DNA of 9,256 nucleotides from JBKJVQ01 sp046717125 (GCA_046717125.1 JBKJVQ010000019.1:1-9256); one strand, 5' to 3'; numbered from the stretch's first letter, positions 1-6,870 are shown. Notes: generated by a model not told the origin, from the letters alone. Numbers and translations are program-made.

Positions 1-844
1 CGCTGGTCAGCGGTGGAGCAGCGACGTTCGCCCAATCCACCCAGCATTTGTCCAGCGAACGAACGTCTTGCGCCGGAATGCTGGTTTCGTTTGCAAACCA
101 TGCCTGCGCCGAAAGTGACTGCTCAACCCACTGCTCAAGGTCGCTTGCATCATAGGCACGGACGTCTTTCCAATGACCTTCCGCCTTGGCGTCCTTGATC
201 CAGGCATCTTTGCCGGGCCACCGGCGTAGCGTCACGAAAACAAACGTCGTTACCTCGCGCTCCTTATCGTCGTTTGCCTTCACGCTTTTCTTGAAGTCTT
301 TGTTGGCCTTGGCCCTAACGTTTTCGTTCACGCCGAATTCCCAGCCGGAGCGCCCGGCAGGAATCCAAGACGTACCTTCGCCTGCTTCAACGAAACCATC
401 CCAACCCCGACGCTCGGCGTCGTCGTTGCCGGGGAAATCCACTTTCGTAAGATCGATGCCGGTCGAATGCACAAGCGTGCGCAGGAGGACCGACACCCGC
501 GTGCGTGCCGGGATATTGTGGTCGATCCAGTTCTCGATCTGGTTCGCCTTGATGCCCAGGAACGACGGCACATAAGCCTGAGTTTCAGCGGGCGCGTTCT
601 TCTTTGCCTGCGCCGCGTCGTAGCGGGCCTGCATCTCCAACAGATTCTTACGGGGGTACTTGAATGCCTTCTCAAAACGCGCTGCCATTTCCGCGGACAA
701 TGAGGCTTTGCTGTTAAGCAGATTCGATAAGGCGGGCCGACCGACCCCCATCAGTTGGGCGGCCTTTGTGACCGACATTCCGGACGGGATGACTTCGGCC
801 TTGATGCGAGTTCCTGGATGCGAGACGTCGCCAGCTGTAGACAT
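1..844 (-). CDS. HigA/XRE-type helix-turn-helix protein fused to a large unrecognised domain (partial)
   Basis: An uninterrupted minus-strand frame of 281 codons runs from an ATG at 842-844 off the left edge, so the C-terminus is missing. The start is well supported by GGAG (complement of 850-853), 5 nt upstream. Residues about 9-80 match the HigA antitoxin family: HPGTRIKAEV opening, the helix-turn-helix SVTKAAQLMGVGRPALSNLLN, and a tail resembling the family's 'ALRLAKAFG..FWLNLQ.AYDL'. HigA proteins are only about 100 residues long; this one continues for at least 200 more. That part has conserved-looking blocks: GWDG (147-150), SGWEFG (166-171), KANKDF (179-184), TTFVFVT (199-205), W..VRAYDASDLEQW (225-239). 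It recalls N-terminal regions of large nuclease or NTPase defence-type proteins, which is my inference. No HigB toxin ORF lies upstream. The HTH call is firm; the function of the rest is unknown. Confidence 0.8.
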   Translation of the reverse strand, partial: MSTAGDVSHPGTRIKAEVIPSGMSVTKAAQLMGVGRPALSNLLNSKASLSAEMAARFEKAFKYPRKNLLEMQARYDAAQAKKNAPAETQAYVPSFLGIKANQIENWIDHNIPARTRVSVLLRTLVHSTGIDLTKVDFPGNDDAERRGWDGFVEAGEGTSWIPAGRSGWEFGVNENVRAKANKDFKKSVKANDDKEREVTTFVFVTLRRWPGKDAWIKDAKAEGHWKDVRAYDASDLEQWVEQSLSAQAWFANETSIPAQDVRSLDKCWVDWANVAAPPLTS

Positions 845-925
845 TGTTTCTCCGGTAAAGCCGCGTACGCAAGACGCACCTCCGCCCCATGCGCCCTGCT
901 CCCACGAAGCAAGAGCGCGCTATGA

Positions 926-953
926 GTAGCGTGTGTAGCGTGTTGCGCTACAC
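926..953. promoter_or_regulatory. Palindromic operator candidate upstream of the HTH gene
   Basis: Arms GTGTAGCG (933-940) and CGCTACAC (946-953) form a perfect 8-bp inverted repeat around 5 nt. A further half-site copy of GTAGCGTGT at 926-934 repeats at 935-943, a 9-bp period. The site lies about 80-120 bp upstream of the start of the HTH gene at 844. HigA/XRE antitoxins commonly repress their own promoters through such dyads, so autoregulation is the likely role. Promoter hexamers are not convincing, and I see no ORF in the rest of 845-999. Confidence 0.5.
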
Positions 954-999
954 AGTTCAGAGTAATTGGGTGACCGCACGCCAGAGGGAACTTGAGCCC

Positions 1000-3528
1000 C
1001 TAACCCATCAGCGTCGTCTTCACCGCCTCGGCGAGCTGCTTGAGGTCGAACGGCTTCTGCAAAAATGCGAAGGTCTCGTTCTCATCGAGATTGCGCTTGA
1101 ACGCGTCCTCGGCATAGCCGGACATGAAGATGATCTTGAGCGTCGGATCGGTCTCGCGCAGGTGTTTCAGCAAGGTCGGTCCGTCCATCTCGGGCATGAC
1201 GACGTCGGAGACGACGAGATCGACCTTGCCGCCGATTTCGGCCATCACTTCCAGCGCTTCCGTGCCTGTCGAGGCCTGGTACACCGTATAGCCCCTTGTC
1301 TGCAGCGCCCGCGCGGCAAAGCTGCGGACGGCGTCCTCGTCCTCGACCAGAAGGATCGTGCCGGTGCCGGTGAGGTCGCGCGGCTTCGCCTTCTCCGGCG
1401 CGAGTACTTCGACGGCGGGTTCCTCCGCCGTCGGGATGTGGCGCGGCAGATAGACCCGGAACACCGTTCCCCTGCCCGGCTCGCTCTCGGGATAGATGAA
1501 GCCGCCGGTCTGCTTGACGATGCCGTAAACGGTCGAGAGCCCCAGCCCCGTACCCTTGCCGACCTCCTTGGTGGAGAAGAAGGGGTCGAAAATCTTCTCC
1601 ATGATTTCCGGCGTCATGCCGCACCCTGAGTCGGTCACTTCGATCAGGACATAGTCGGCGGGCTCGAACCCGGTATGGCCGGCGGCGCGCGACTGCGCCT
1701 CGGTCAGGTTCGCGGTGCGGATCGTGAGCTGCCCGCCATTCGCCATGGCGTCGCGCGCGTTCACCGCCAGATTGATGATGACCTGTTCGAGCTGATGCAG
1801 GTCGGCCTTGATGGGCCACACATCCCGGCCCGGCACGACGATCAGCTCCACCTTCTCGCCAAGCAGCCGCGCCAGCAGCACGGTCAAATCGGTCATGCGC
1901 GAATTCACGTCGAGAACCTGCGGCCTCAGCGTCTGCTGGCGCGAAAAGGCGAGAAGCTGGCGCACGAGACCGGCCGCGCGGTTCGCGTTCTGCTTGATGT
2001 TCATGATGTCCTGGAACGCCGGATCGGACGGCGTGTGGTTCATCAGCAGGAAGTCCGAGAAGCCGATGATCGCGGTCAGGACATTGTTGAAGTCGTGTGC
2101 GATGCCGCCCGCAAGCTGCCCGACGGCCTGCATTTTCTGGCTCTGGACGATCTGCATTTCGAGCGCGCGCTGCTCGGTCGTGTCGATCGCATAGACGATC
2201 GCGGCTTCCTGATCGCCGGCCGTCTTCTCGATCGGGCTGATGAAGAGCCGGCCGCTGCGCGGCTCCCTTTGGGCAACGTCGAAGGTCACATCGACTGTCT
2301 GCATGAGCCCGCGATTCAGCGCCGCCTTTTCCAGCGCGGTCCTGACCCCATCCGCAACATCGCCCTCGAACAGGCCGGGCAAATGCGTACGACGCGAGGG
2401 TTTGTCGCCCGATCCCCCGAACATGCGCGCGAATGCCGTATTCGATTGTCCGATCCTGCCGCTGCGGTCGACGGTCGCAATCGCGATCGGGGCCGCATGA
2501 AAGAAGCGCGAGAACCGAAGCTCCGCGGCGCCGGCCTCTCCCGCCTCCCCGGGCGAGCGATTGAGAACGATCGCCGATTTCAGCGCGCCGGTCCGCGATG
2601 GCTTGTAGAGGACCCGGACCGGAAGCGGCGCGCCGCTCGCTGCGACGAGTTCGAGGTCGATACGGCGCGCCTCGCCGGAGTCTTGCGCCGCTCCCCGCGC
2701 GACCAGCGCCGCGCCGCCTTCCGACAGGATCGTCGCAAGCTGGAGGTCGCCGCCCTCGATGTCGCCGAGATCGATCCCGAGCCATTGGGCGAGCGTCGCG
2801 TTGAGATACAGGATGCGTCCGTCATCGTCCGCGGCGAGGAAGCCGGCCGGCGCGCTGTCGAGATAATTGATCGCCTGCGCGACCTTCTCGAACGCATCCT
2901 CCTCGCGCCGCCGCTCGTCCGTGATGTCGCTGACGAGCCAGACAATCAGCGAGCGGCTCTTGTTGGCCGCCGTCGCCGGTATTGTCCGCACCGACAGACG
3001 CAGCCATCTCGGCGGCGCATCGATGTCGAGACCCTCCCCCTCGACCTTCACCTCTTCGACGTGTCGGCGTCCCTGCTGCGCTGCGCGCGCGAGGCGGAAG
3101 ACCGGCTCCGACAGATTGGGCCGTCCGGCAAACGCGCGCTCCACACTTATGACCGTGTCCCCCGCTTGCCCCACCAAGCGGCGATATGCGGCGTTCGCAT
3201 AGACGACACGCCCGCTCCTGTCGGTGATCAGCGCACCGTCGGTCAGATTGTCGGCAAAAGCCTTGGTCGTGTCGTCCTGCGCTTCGCCGCCGCCAAAACT
3301 CAGTATGCCCACCGCGCCGGCGAACAGGCAGAACACGCCGATGACCGAGAGGCCCGCGAGGATCGCCAGCACGAACGGCTCAGCGGCTTCGTGCGAACTG
3401 ACCGCAAGTCCCACCGCCGCCACCGCGATGGCCAGCGCCAGCAGCACGACGAGTCCGAGCGAACCCTCCCGGCTTGGCCGGTCGATCGCGGGCTCGGCGT
3501 AGCGTGCGGGGGCCTCGGTGTCGCTCAT
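1000..3528 (-). CDS. cckA: Hybrid sensor histidine kinase CckA (CtrA pathway)
   Basis: 842-residue inner-membrane hybrid kinase. In alphaproteobacteria CckA autophosphorylates, passes phosphate through its own receiver to ChpT and on to CtrA and CpdR, controlling cell cycle and flagellar genes. Visible parts: two membrane helices (about 24-45 and 51-76); three PAS-like segments (about 92-205, 220-325, 338-455); HisKA with 'GGIAHDFNN', phospho-acceptor His478; HATPase N box 'NLAVNARDAM' (587-595), G1 'DSGCGM' (633-638), G2 'GKGTGLGL' (657-664); C-terminal receiver with 'LLVEDED' (726-732), phospho-Asp775 in 'VVSDVVMPEMDG', and Lys825. All catalytic residues are present. Family members vary from about 650 to 850 residues, so this is a long form. 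I chose the ATG at 3526-3528: an in-frame ATG at 3711 exists, but the extra 61 residues look like translated intergenic sequence and cover the repeat. No canonical Shine-Dalgarno is visible. Confidence 0.95.
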   Translation of the reverse strand: MSDTEAPARYAEPAIDRPSREGSLGLVVLLALAIAVAAVGLAVSSHEAAEPFVLAILAGLSVIGVFCLFAGAVGILSFGGGEAQDDTTKAFADNLTDGALITDRSGRVVYANAAYRRLVGQAGDTVISVERAFAGRPNLSEPVFRLARAAQQGRRHVEEVKVEGEGLDIDAPPRWLRLSVRTIPATAANKSRSLIVWLVSDITDERRREEDAFEKVAQAINYLDSAPAGFLAADDDGRILYLNATLAQWLGIDLGDIEGGDLQLATILSEGGAALVARGAAQDSGEARRIDLELVAASGAPLPVRVLYKPSRTGALKSAIVLNRSPGEAGEAGAAELRFSRFFHAAPIAIATVDRSGRIGQSNTAFARMFGGSGDKPSRRTHLPGLFEGDVADGVRTALEKAALNRGLMQTVDVTFDVAQREPRSGRLFISPIEKTAGDQEAAIVYAIDTTEQRALEMQIVQSQKMQAVGQLAGGIAHDFNNVLTAIIGFSDFLLMNHTPSDPAFQDIMNIKQNANRAAGLVRQLLAFSRQQTLRPQVLDVNSRMTDLTVLLARLLGEKVELIVVPGRDVWPIKADLHQLEQVIINLAVNARDAMANGGQLTIRTANLTEAQSRAAGHTGFEPADYVLIEVTDSGCGMTPEIMEKIFDPFFSTKEVGKGTGLGLSTVYGIVKQTGGFIYPESEPGRGTVFRVYLPRHIPTAEEPAVEVLAPEKAKPRDLTGTGTILLVEDEDAVRSFAARALQTRGYTVYQASTGTEALEVMAEIGGKVDLVVSDVVMPEMDGPTLLKHLRETDPTLKIIFMSGYAEDAFKRNLDENETFAFLQKPFDLKQLAEAVKTTLMG

Positions 3529-3560
3529 GCGCGGGAATCTAGCCGATTCGAGTACTGAAA
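3515..3560 (-). repeat. Direct repeat copy A (cckA start and leader)
   Basis: 46 bp nearly identical to 4242-4287, in the same orientation and 727 bp apart. Mismatches fall at 3529, 3554 and 3556. Read on the minus strand it covers the region just upstream of cckA, the ATG, and the first codons (Met-Ser-Asp-Thr and two bases of codon 5). Inside is a small dyad, GAATC (3535-3539) and GATTC (3545-3549), around 5 nt. The copy beside cckA is presumably the original. Confidence 0.9.
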
Positions 3561-3592
3561 CTGGCCGCAATTCACTGCGGGCGCTTATCGCC

Positions 3593-4255
3593 CTACGATC
3601 GCAGTTTGCGGAATGCAATTTCTGTCGCGCGCAGTGAAAGTAACCATTCGCCGCAGATAATCTCCACAGCGCGGATCCGGCTTCCTTCCGCAACACACCA
3701 GACTTGCGCATTCAGCGGGTGCAGCGCGTCAAACTCGTCTTCAAAATCGAACAGCATCTGTGCGTTGCCGGTCGCGTATAGAAGCAGAATGAAGTCGGAA
3801 CACCGGTCATCCCAACTTCGCATACGATCAGACTTAGCAGTTACCGCCCTAAGGATGTCGCCTTGCCAGGCCTCCTCCGCTTGACGCCCATGCGCTCCAC
3901 CCGCGAAACGGCCGCCAAATTCGCCGTGAGCAATACACGGTTTCTCTGATCGCTCTAGAAGCGTGTATTCTCTCTGATCGTCAGGGTGAGTTGCTTCGCT
4001 AACCTCAATTCCCCAAACGAGCTGACCGCTGACGCAAACAAAATCCGGCCTCTCTGACTTCTCGACCACGAGCGGGTAGTCGAGATCATCCTTCTTCGAG
4101 AGCAGATAGCGGCGCAAACACCAGAGCTCTTTGTCTAAGTGAGTGCGGGCATTGGGACCCGTTCGTGGACCGCCTTTGGCACCGACTGAACCCAATGCAC
4201 TTGGTAGATCGGCACTTGTTTTGGCATGCACGATGTACGCGTCGGTGTCGCTCAT
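3593..4255 (-). CDS. Uncharacterised protein, possible PD-(D/E)XK-like fold, inserted between flhB and cckA
   Basis: 220 codons ending in TAG at 3593-3595. I do not recognise a named family. The most telling stretch is 'ERPDFVCV' (68-75) followed by 'WGIEVSEA' (81-88). Pro70-Asp71 and Glu84 are spaced like the PD...(D/E) part of PD-(D/E)XK nuclease folds, but the usual lysine two residues after Glu84 is absent (Ser86), so the domain may be divergent or inactive. No signal peptide or membrane helix is evident. I start it at the ATG at 4253-4255 because that reproduces the cckA start context exactly: both proteins begin MSDT-acidic-Ala, and both starts lie in the 46-bp repeat. An ATG at 4315 overlapping the flhB stop is less likely. 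GC content looks lower and codon use less biased than in cckA and flhB, which suggests acquisition. It lies in the same orientation between the two genes, with about 56 nt and 64 nt gaps. Confidence 0.75.
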   Translation of the reverse strand: MSDTDAYIVHAKTSADLPSALGSVGAKGGPRTGPNARTHLDKELWCLRRYLLSKKDDLDYPLVVEKSERPDFVCVSGQLVWGIEVSEATHPDDQREYTLLERSEKPCIAHGEFGGRFAGGAHGRQAEEAWQGDILRAVTAKSDRMRSWDDRCSDFILLLYATGNAQMLFDFEDEFDALHPLNAQVWCVAEGSRIRAVEIICGEWLLSLRATEIAFRKLRS

Positions 4256-4287
4256 CCGCGGGAATCTAGCCGATTCGAGTGCGGAAA
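4242..4287 (-). repeat. Direct repeat copy B (start of the inserted gene)
   Basis: Second copy of the 46-bp sequence at 3515-3560, with three mismatches (4256, 4281, 4283). It sits 25 bp past the flhB stop and supplies the upstream region, ATG and first codons of the inserted 220-codon gene. Together the copies bracket exactly that gene, like attachment-site or duplication boundaries. The internal dyad is GAATC (4262-4266) and GATTC (4272-4276). Confidence 0.9.
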
Positions 4288-4311
4288 TGTTCGCGGATGA
4301 CGCGCTCATGC

Positions 4312-5385
4312 TCACCCCCGCCGCTTCCGATCCCGCGCGCGCATGACGAAGCCGATCACCTCGGCCACCGCCTTGTAGTGCTCCACCGGAATCTCGTCGT
4401 CGATCTCGACGCCGGCATGGAGCGCGCGGGCAAGCGGCGGGTTTTCCACGATCGGTATGCCATTCTCCCTGGCGACCTTGCGGATCGTCAGGGCGACGGA
4501 ATCGACACCCTTGGCCAGGCAGACCGGCGCCGCCATGCCCTTCTCGTATTGCAACGCGACGGCATAGTGCGTCGGGTTGGTGATGATGACGGACGCCTTC
4601 GGCACGTTGGCCATCATGCGCTTGCGGCCGCGTTCGATACGCACCTGGCGCAGCTTCGCGCGGACGAGCGGGTCGCCCTCCATCTGCTTATATTCGTCGC
4701 GCAGTTCCGTCATCGTCATGCGCTGCTTCTGCCACCAGGTCTGCCGCTGCCACAGATAATCGGCGGCCGCGAGCACGCCGAGAATCGCCAGAACGCCGAT
4801 CAGCAACTTGACCGAAAGATCATGCGCCACGGAGAGCTGCGAGACCGGCTCCAGCCAGATCATCGTGTCGAGCCGGTCGCGCTCGGGCCACAGGATCAGA
4901 ACCATCACGCCGCCGACGATCGCGAGCTTGGCGATACTCTTGCCGAAATTGACGAAGCTCTGAGCCGAGAACAGACGCTTCCAGCCCGCCAGTGGCGAAA
5001 CCTTGGAAAATTTCGGACTGAGTTGCTCGGTCGAATAGAGGGGGCCCGACTGCGCGAGGTGGCCGGCGGCCGCGCCGAGCATCAAAACGAAGAACGGGAG
5101 AGCGACGGCTACAGCCACGACGAGTCCGAGCGCCGCGAGGATGTCGATCAGCCCTACACCATCGGTCGGGATGGAATGCGCCTTGCCCAGGAACGCGGCC
5201 AGCGGATCGACCAGAGATCGGGCCGAGCCTGCCGAAAAGATCGCCATTGCAACTGTGACACCGAGCATGAGGAACCATGTGCTGACCTCCTGGCTCTTGA
5301 CCACGTCGCCCTTCCTGCGCGCGTCCTCGAGCTTCTTGTGTGTCGGCTCTTCGGTTCTTTCGTCCTGGTCCGGCGTCTCGGCCAT
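4312..5385 (-). CDS. flhB: Flagellar export apparatus switch protein FlhB
   Basis: 357-residue integral membrane component of the flagellar type III export gate that switches substrate class from rod/hook to filament. The N-terminal signature 'TEEPTHKKLEDARRKGDVVKSQEV' region (residues 11-34) is typical, followed by four hydrophobic segments (about 36-52, 78-108, 152-167, 192-212). The cytosolic domain carries the autocleavage motif NPTH at 270-273, with cleavage expected between Asn270 and Pro271, and 'AKGVDSVALTIRKVA' (291-305). Length is normal for the family and the frame is intact. The ATG at 5383-5385 is preceded by AGGAG (complement of 5392-5396) at 6 nt spacing. The gene follows fliR by about 14 nt, so they are co-transcribed and probably coupled. 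The stop TGA is at 4312-4314. Confidence 0.96.
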   Translation of the reverse strand: MAETPDQDERTEEPTHKKLEDARRKGDVVKSQEVSTWFLMLGVTVAMAIFSAGSARSLVDPLAAFLGKAHSIPTDGVGLIDILAALGLVVAVAVALPFFVLMLGAAAGHLAQSGPLYSTEQLSPKFSKVSPLAGWKRLFSAQSFVNFGKSIAKLAIVGGVMVLILWPERDRLDTMIWLEPVSQLSVAHDLSVKLLIGVLAILGVLAAADYLWQRQTWWQKQRMTMTELRDEYKQMEGDPLVRAKLRQVRIERGRKRMMANVPKASVIITNPTHYAVALQYEKGMAAPVCLAKGVDSVALTIRKVARENGIPIVENPPLARALHAGVEIDDEIPVEHYKAVAEVIGFVMRARDRKRRG

Positions 5386-5399
5386 CGCTCGCTCCTAAC

Positions 5400-6167
5400 T
5401 CATGCTTTGACAGTGAACTGCGCGAGCGCGTTGCCGAAATAGTCGAGGAACCCGACCATGATCGCGCCGAGCATGAGGAGAAGCAGCACGAACGCGAACA
5501 GGATGCTCGCGGGCATGGCGAGGAAGAAGACCTGCACCTGCGGGATCAGCCGCGACAGGATGCCGACGCCAAAATAGAACACCAGACCGAACACGACGAA
5601 CGGCGCCGCTAGGCGGAGCGCGACGGTGAAAGCGCGCCCCAGCGTCTCGATCGCGCTTCGCGCGAAATCGGCGACCGGCGGCGCCGATCCGGCCGGGATC
5701 AGTGTGTAGCTGTCGAACATCGCCCTGATCATGACGTGGTGCAGATCGGTCGCGAAAATCAGGGCGACAGACAGGACCGACAGGAACGTCGCGATCAGCG
5801 AGTTCTGTTGACCCATGGCCGGATCGACGCTTTGGGCAAAGGCAAGGCCCGACTGGAACGCGATGATCGTCCCTGCGAACTGCAGCGCGCTCAAAATCAG
5901 CCGCACCGACATGCCGAGGGCGAGCCCGACGAGAAGTTCGCCGCCGAGTGCCGTCGCCATGCCGGCCGTTGTCGATGGCAGCGCGCCCATCGTACCCACG
6001 ACGGGCAGGAAGATCAGGCTCAGCGCGAGCGCAAACACGAGGCGAATGCGCGCCGGCACGGAGCGGTCGCCGATCCCCGGCATCGCCATAGCGAGCGCGC
6101 CCACCCGCGCGAAGATCAAAATGAAGGCGAACGCGGCCGGGGGCAGGATGTCGAGATTGATGGTCAT
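5400..6167 (-). CDS. fliR: Flagellar biosynthetic protein FliR
   Basis: 255-residue polytopic inner-membrane protein, an export-gate core subunit that packs with FliP and FliQ. It is hydrophobic throughout with about six candidate membrane segments, starting with 'AAFAFILIFARVGALAMAMPGIG', and includes 'GDRSVPARIRLVFALALS' and the family-typical 'GELLVGLALGMSVRLILSALQFAG'. The C-terminus ends 'FLDYFGNALAQFTVKA'. Length fits the family and the frame is intact. I chose the ATG at 6165-6167 (MTINLDILPP). Upstream in-frame ATGs, including one at 6230, would add residues translated from the intergenic repeat. The Shine-Dalgarno before the chosen start is weak. It precedes flhB by about 14 nt, and a 224-nt gap holding a palindromic repeat separates it from fliQ. 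Confidence 0.94.
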   Translation of the reverse strand: MTINLDILPPAAFAFILIFARVGALAMAMPGIGDRSVPARIRLVFALALSLIFLPVVGTMGALPSTTAGMATALGGELLVGLALGMSVRLILSALQFAGTIIAFQSGLAFAQSVDPAMGQQNSLIATFLSVLSVALIFATDLHHVMIRAMFDSYTLIPAGSAPPVADFARSAIETLGRAFTVALRLAAPFVVFGLVFYFGVGILSRLIPQVQVFFLAMPASILFAFVLLLLMLGAIMVGFLDYFGNALAQFTVKA

Positions 6168-6203
6168 GGACGGATCGCATCCAGCCCATCCCAACAAAAA
6201 AAT

Positions 6204-6319
6204 CGTCATGGCCGGGCTTGTCCCGGCCATCCACGGCTTTGATCGAAACCGGGAAGCCGTGGATGCCCGGCACTAGGCTTGTGCTCGGGCAGGCGAAGCC
6301 TGACCCGAGTGCCGGGCAT
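6204..6319. repeat. Composite palindromic intergenic repeat (three stem-loops)
   Basis: Three back-to-back hairpins fill the fliQ-fliR gap. Stem 1: ATGGCCGGG (6208-6216) and CCCGGCCAT (6222-6230), 9 bp, loop 5. Stem 2: CCACGGCTT (6231-6239) and AAGCCGTGG (6254-6262), 9 bp. Stem 3: ATGCCCGGCAC (6263-6273) and GTGCCGGGCAT (6309-6319), 11 bp, with an inner stem CTCGGGCAGGC (6284-6294) against 6298-6309 carrying one bulged A. This architecture resembles the dispersed palindromic elements of Bradyrhizobium-type genomes; that attribution is from memory. Possible roles are mRNA processing or stability, or partial termination inside the operon. Confidence 0.85.
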
Positions 6320-6391
6320 GACGGCCGATGAACCACGGATCGCTGGAAAAGGGGGTGATGACAGCCCTGACGACGCAACACGGGATGATGC

Positions 6392-6658
6392 TCAGCCGCC
6401 GCTGACGATATGCGCGGCGATGCGCTGCATGTACGCGCCCATCGCGTCGCCCATGAACGGCAGGAACAGGATGAAGGCGAGGAAGATCGCGATGATCTTG
6501 GGCACGAAAACCAGAGTCATTTCCTGGATTTGCGTGAGCGCCTGAAACAGCGCGATGACCGCGCCGACCACCAGGCCGACCAGCATCAGCGGCGCCGAGA
6601 CTTTCAGCAGCGTGTAGATGCCGTCGCGCGCAATATCGAGGAGTTCCGCGCCGTTCAT
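6392..6658 (-). CDS. fliQ: Flagellar biosynthetic protein FliQ
   Basis: 88 residues, the usual FliQ length, with two hydrophobic hairpin helices: about 17-40 ('LLKVSAPLMLVGLVVGAVIALFQ' region) and 48-70 ('TLVFVPKIIAIFLAFILFLP' region). Between them is the diagnostic polar turn 'ALTQIQEMTL'. It is a structural subunit of the export gate with FliP and FliR in the inner membrane. I chose the ATG at 6656-6658, which gives MNGAELLDIARDG; an upstream in-frame ATG at 6760 would add an unrelated N-terminus. This ATG overlaps the stop of the preceding 71-codon ORF as ATGA, which suggests translational coupling. The next gene, fliR, lies beyond a 224-nt gap with a palindromic repeat. Confidence 0.95.
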   Translation of the reverse strand: MNGAELLDIARDGIYTLLKVSAPLMLVGLVVGAVIALFQALTQIQEMTLVFVPKIIAIFLAFILFLPFMGDAMGAYMQRIAAHIVSGG

Positions 6659-6870
6659 AGCGAACGCCCCAGAGCAAAACGCCCGGCCTGACCGATGCGC
6701 CGGGCGCGGATGGTTGCAGACCGGCCCCAGCGCAGGTGTTGAAGAGCCGGCACGCCCCACTGCGGTTCATACGCCGCGCATTCGGTTCGGTAGAGGGCAA
6801 TTACTTCAGCATCGAGAAATTCGTCCGACGGTTCTGAATTCTCGGAATGCGGCATGCGGTTTTCATTCAT
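6655..6870 (-). CDS. Small uncharacterised ORF coupled to fliQ
   Basis: 71 codons between fliE and fliQ. I do not recognise the product. It begins MNENRMPHSEN, has an acidic first third (EPSDEFLDAEVIALYRTE) and a basic, tryptophan-containing second half, with no signal peptide or membrane helix. Support for translation is good. A strong purine-rich Shine-Dalgarno, GGGAGGAG (complement of 6877-6884), sits 6 nt before the ATG. The start is only 15 nt past the fliE stop, and the TGA stop overlaps the fliQ ATG by 4 nt (ATGA). FliE and FliQ are normally adjacent in this operon type. It could be a lineage-specific small protein, or a leader ORF that keeps ribosomes arriving at fliQ, which itself lacks a good ribosome site. 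Confidence 0.6.
   Translation of the reverse strand: MNENRMPHSENSEPSDEFLDAEVIALYRTECAAYEPQWGVPALQHLRWGRSATIRARRIGQAGRFALGRSL

Noticed and set aside
467..929. Plus-strand ORFs within the first kilobase
   Set aside because: They lie opposite the uninterrupted HTH-fusion frame and have no motifs or ribosome sites; the minus strand has both.
961..999. Rho-independent terminator after cckA
   Set aside because: No stem followed by a T-run is visible on the minus strand in this stretch.
1675..3558. 627-codon plus-strand ORF opposite cckA
   Set aside because: Antisense shadow of a high-GC gene: arginine-rich, no family motif, no ribosome site, while the opposite strand encodes a complete CckA.
4279..5442. 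387-codon plus-strand ORF opposite flhB
   Set aside because: Low-complexity His/Arg/Asp-rich translation with no recognisable domain; FlhB on the other strand explains the region.
6204..6319. CRISPR array
   Set aside because: The repeated units are nested palindromes without equal-length spacers or direct repeats.
5395..6381. 328-codon minus-strand ORF overlapping fliR in another frame
   Set aside because: It starts inside the palindromic repeat and is arginine-rich; the FliR frame is the coding one.
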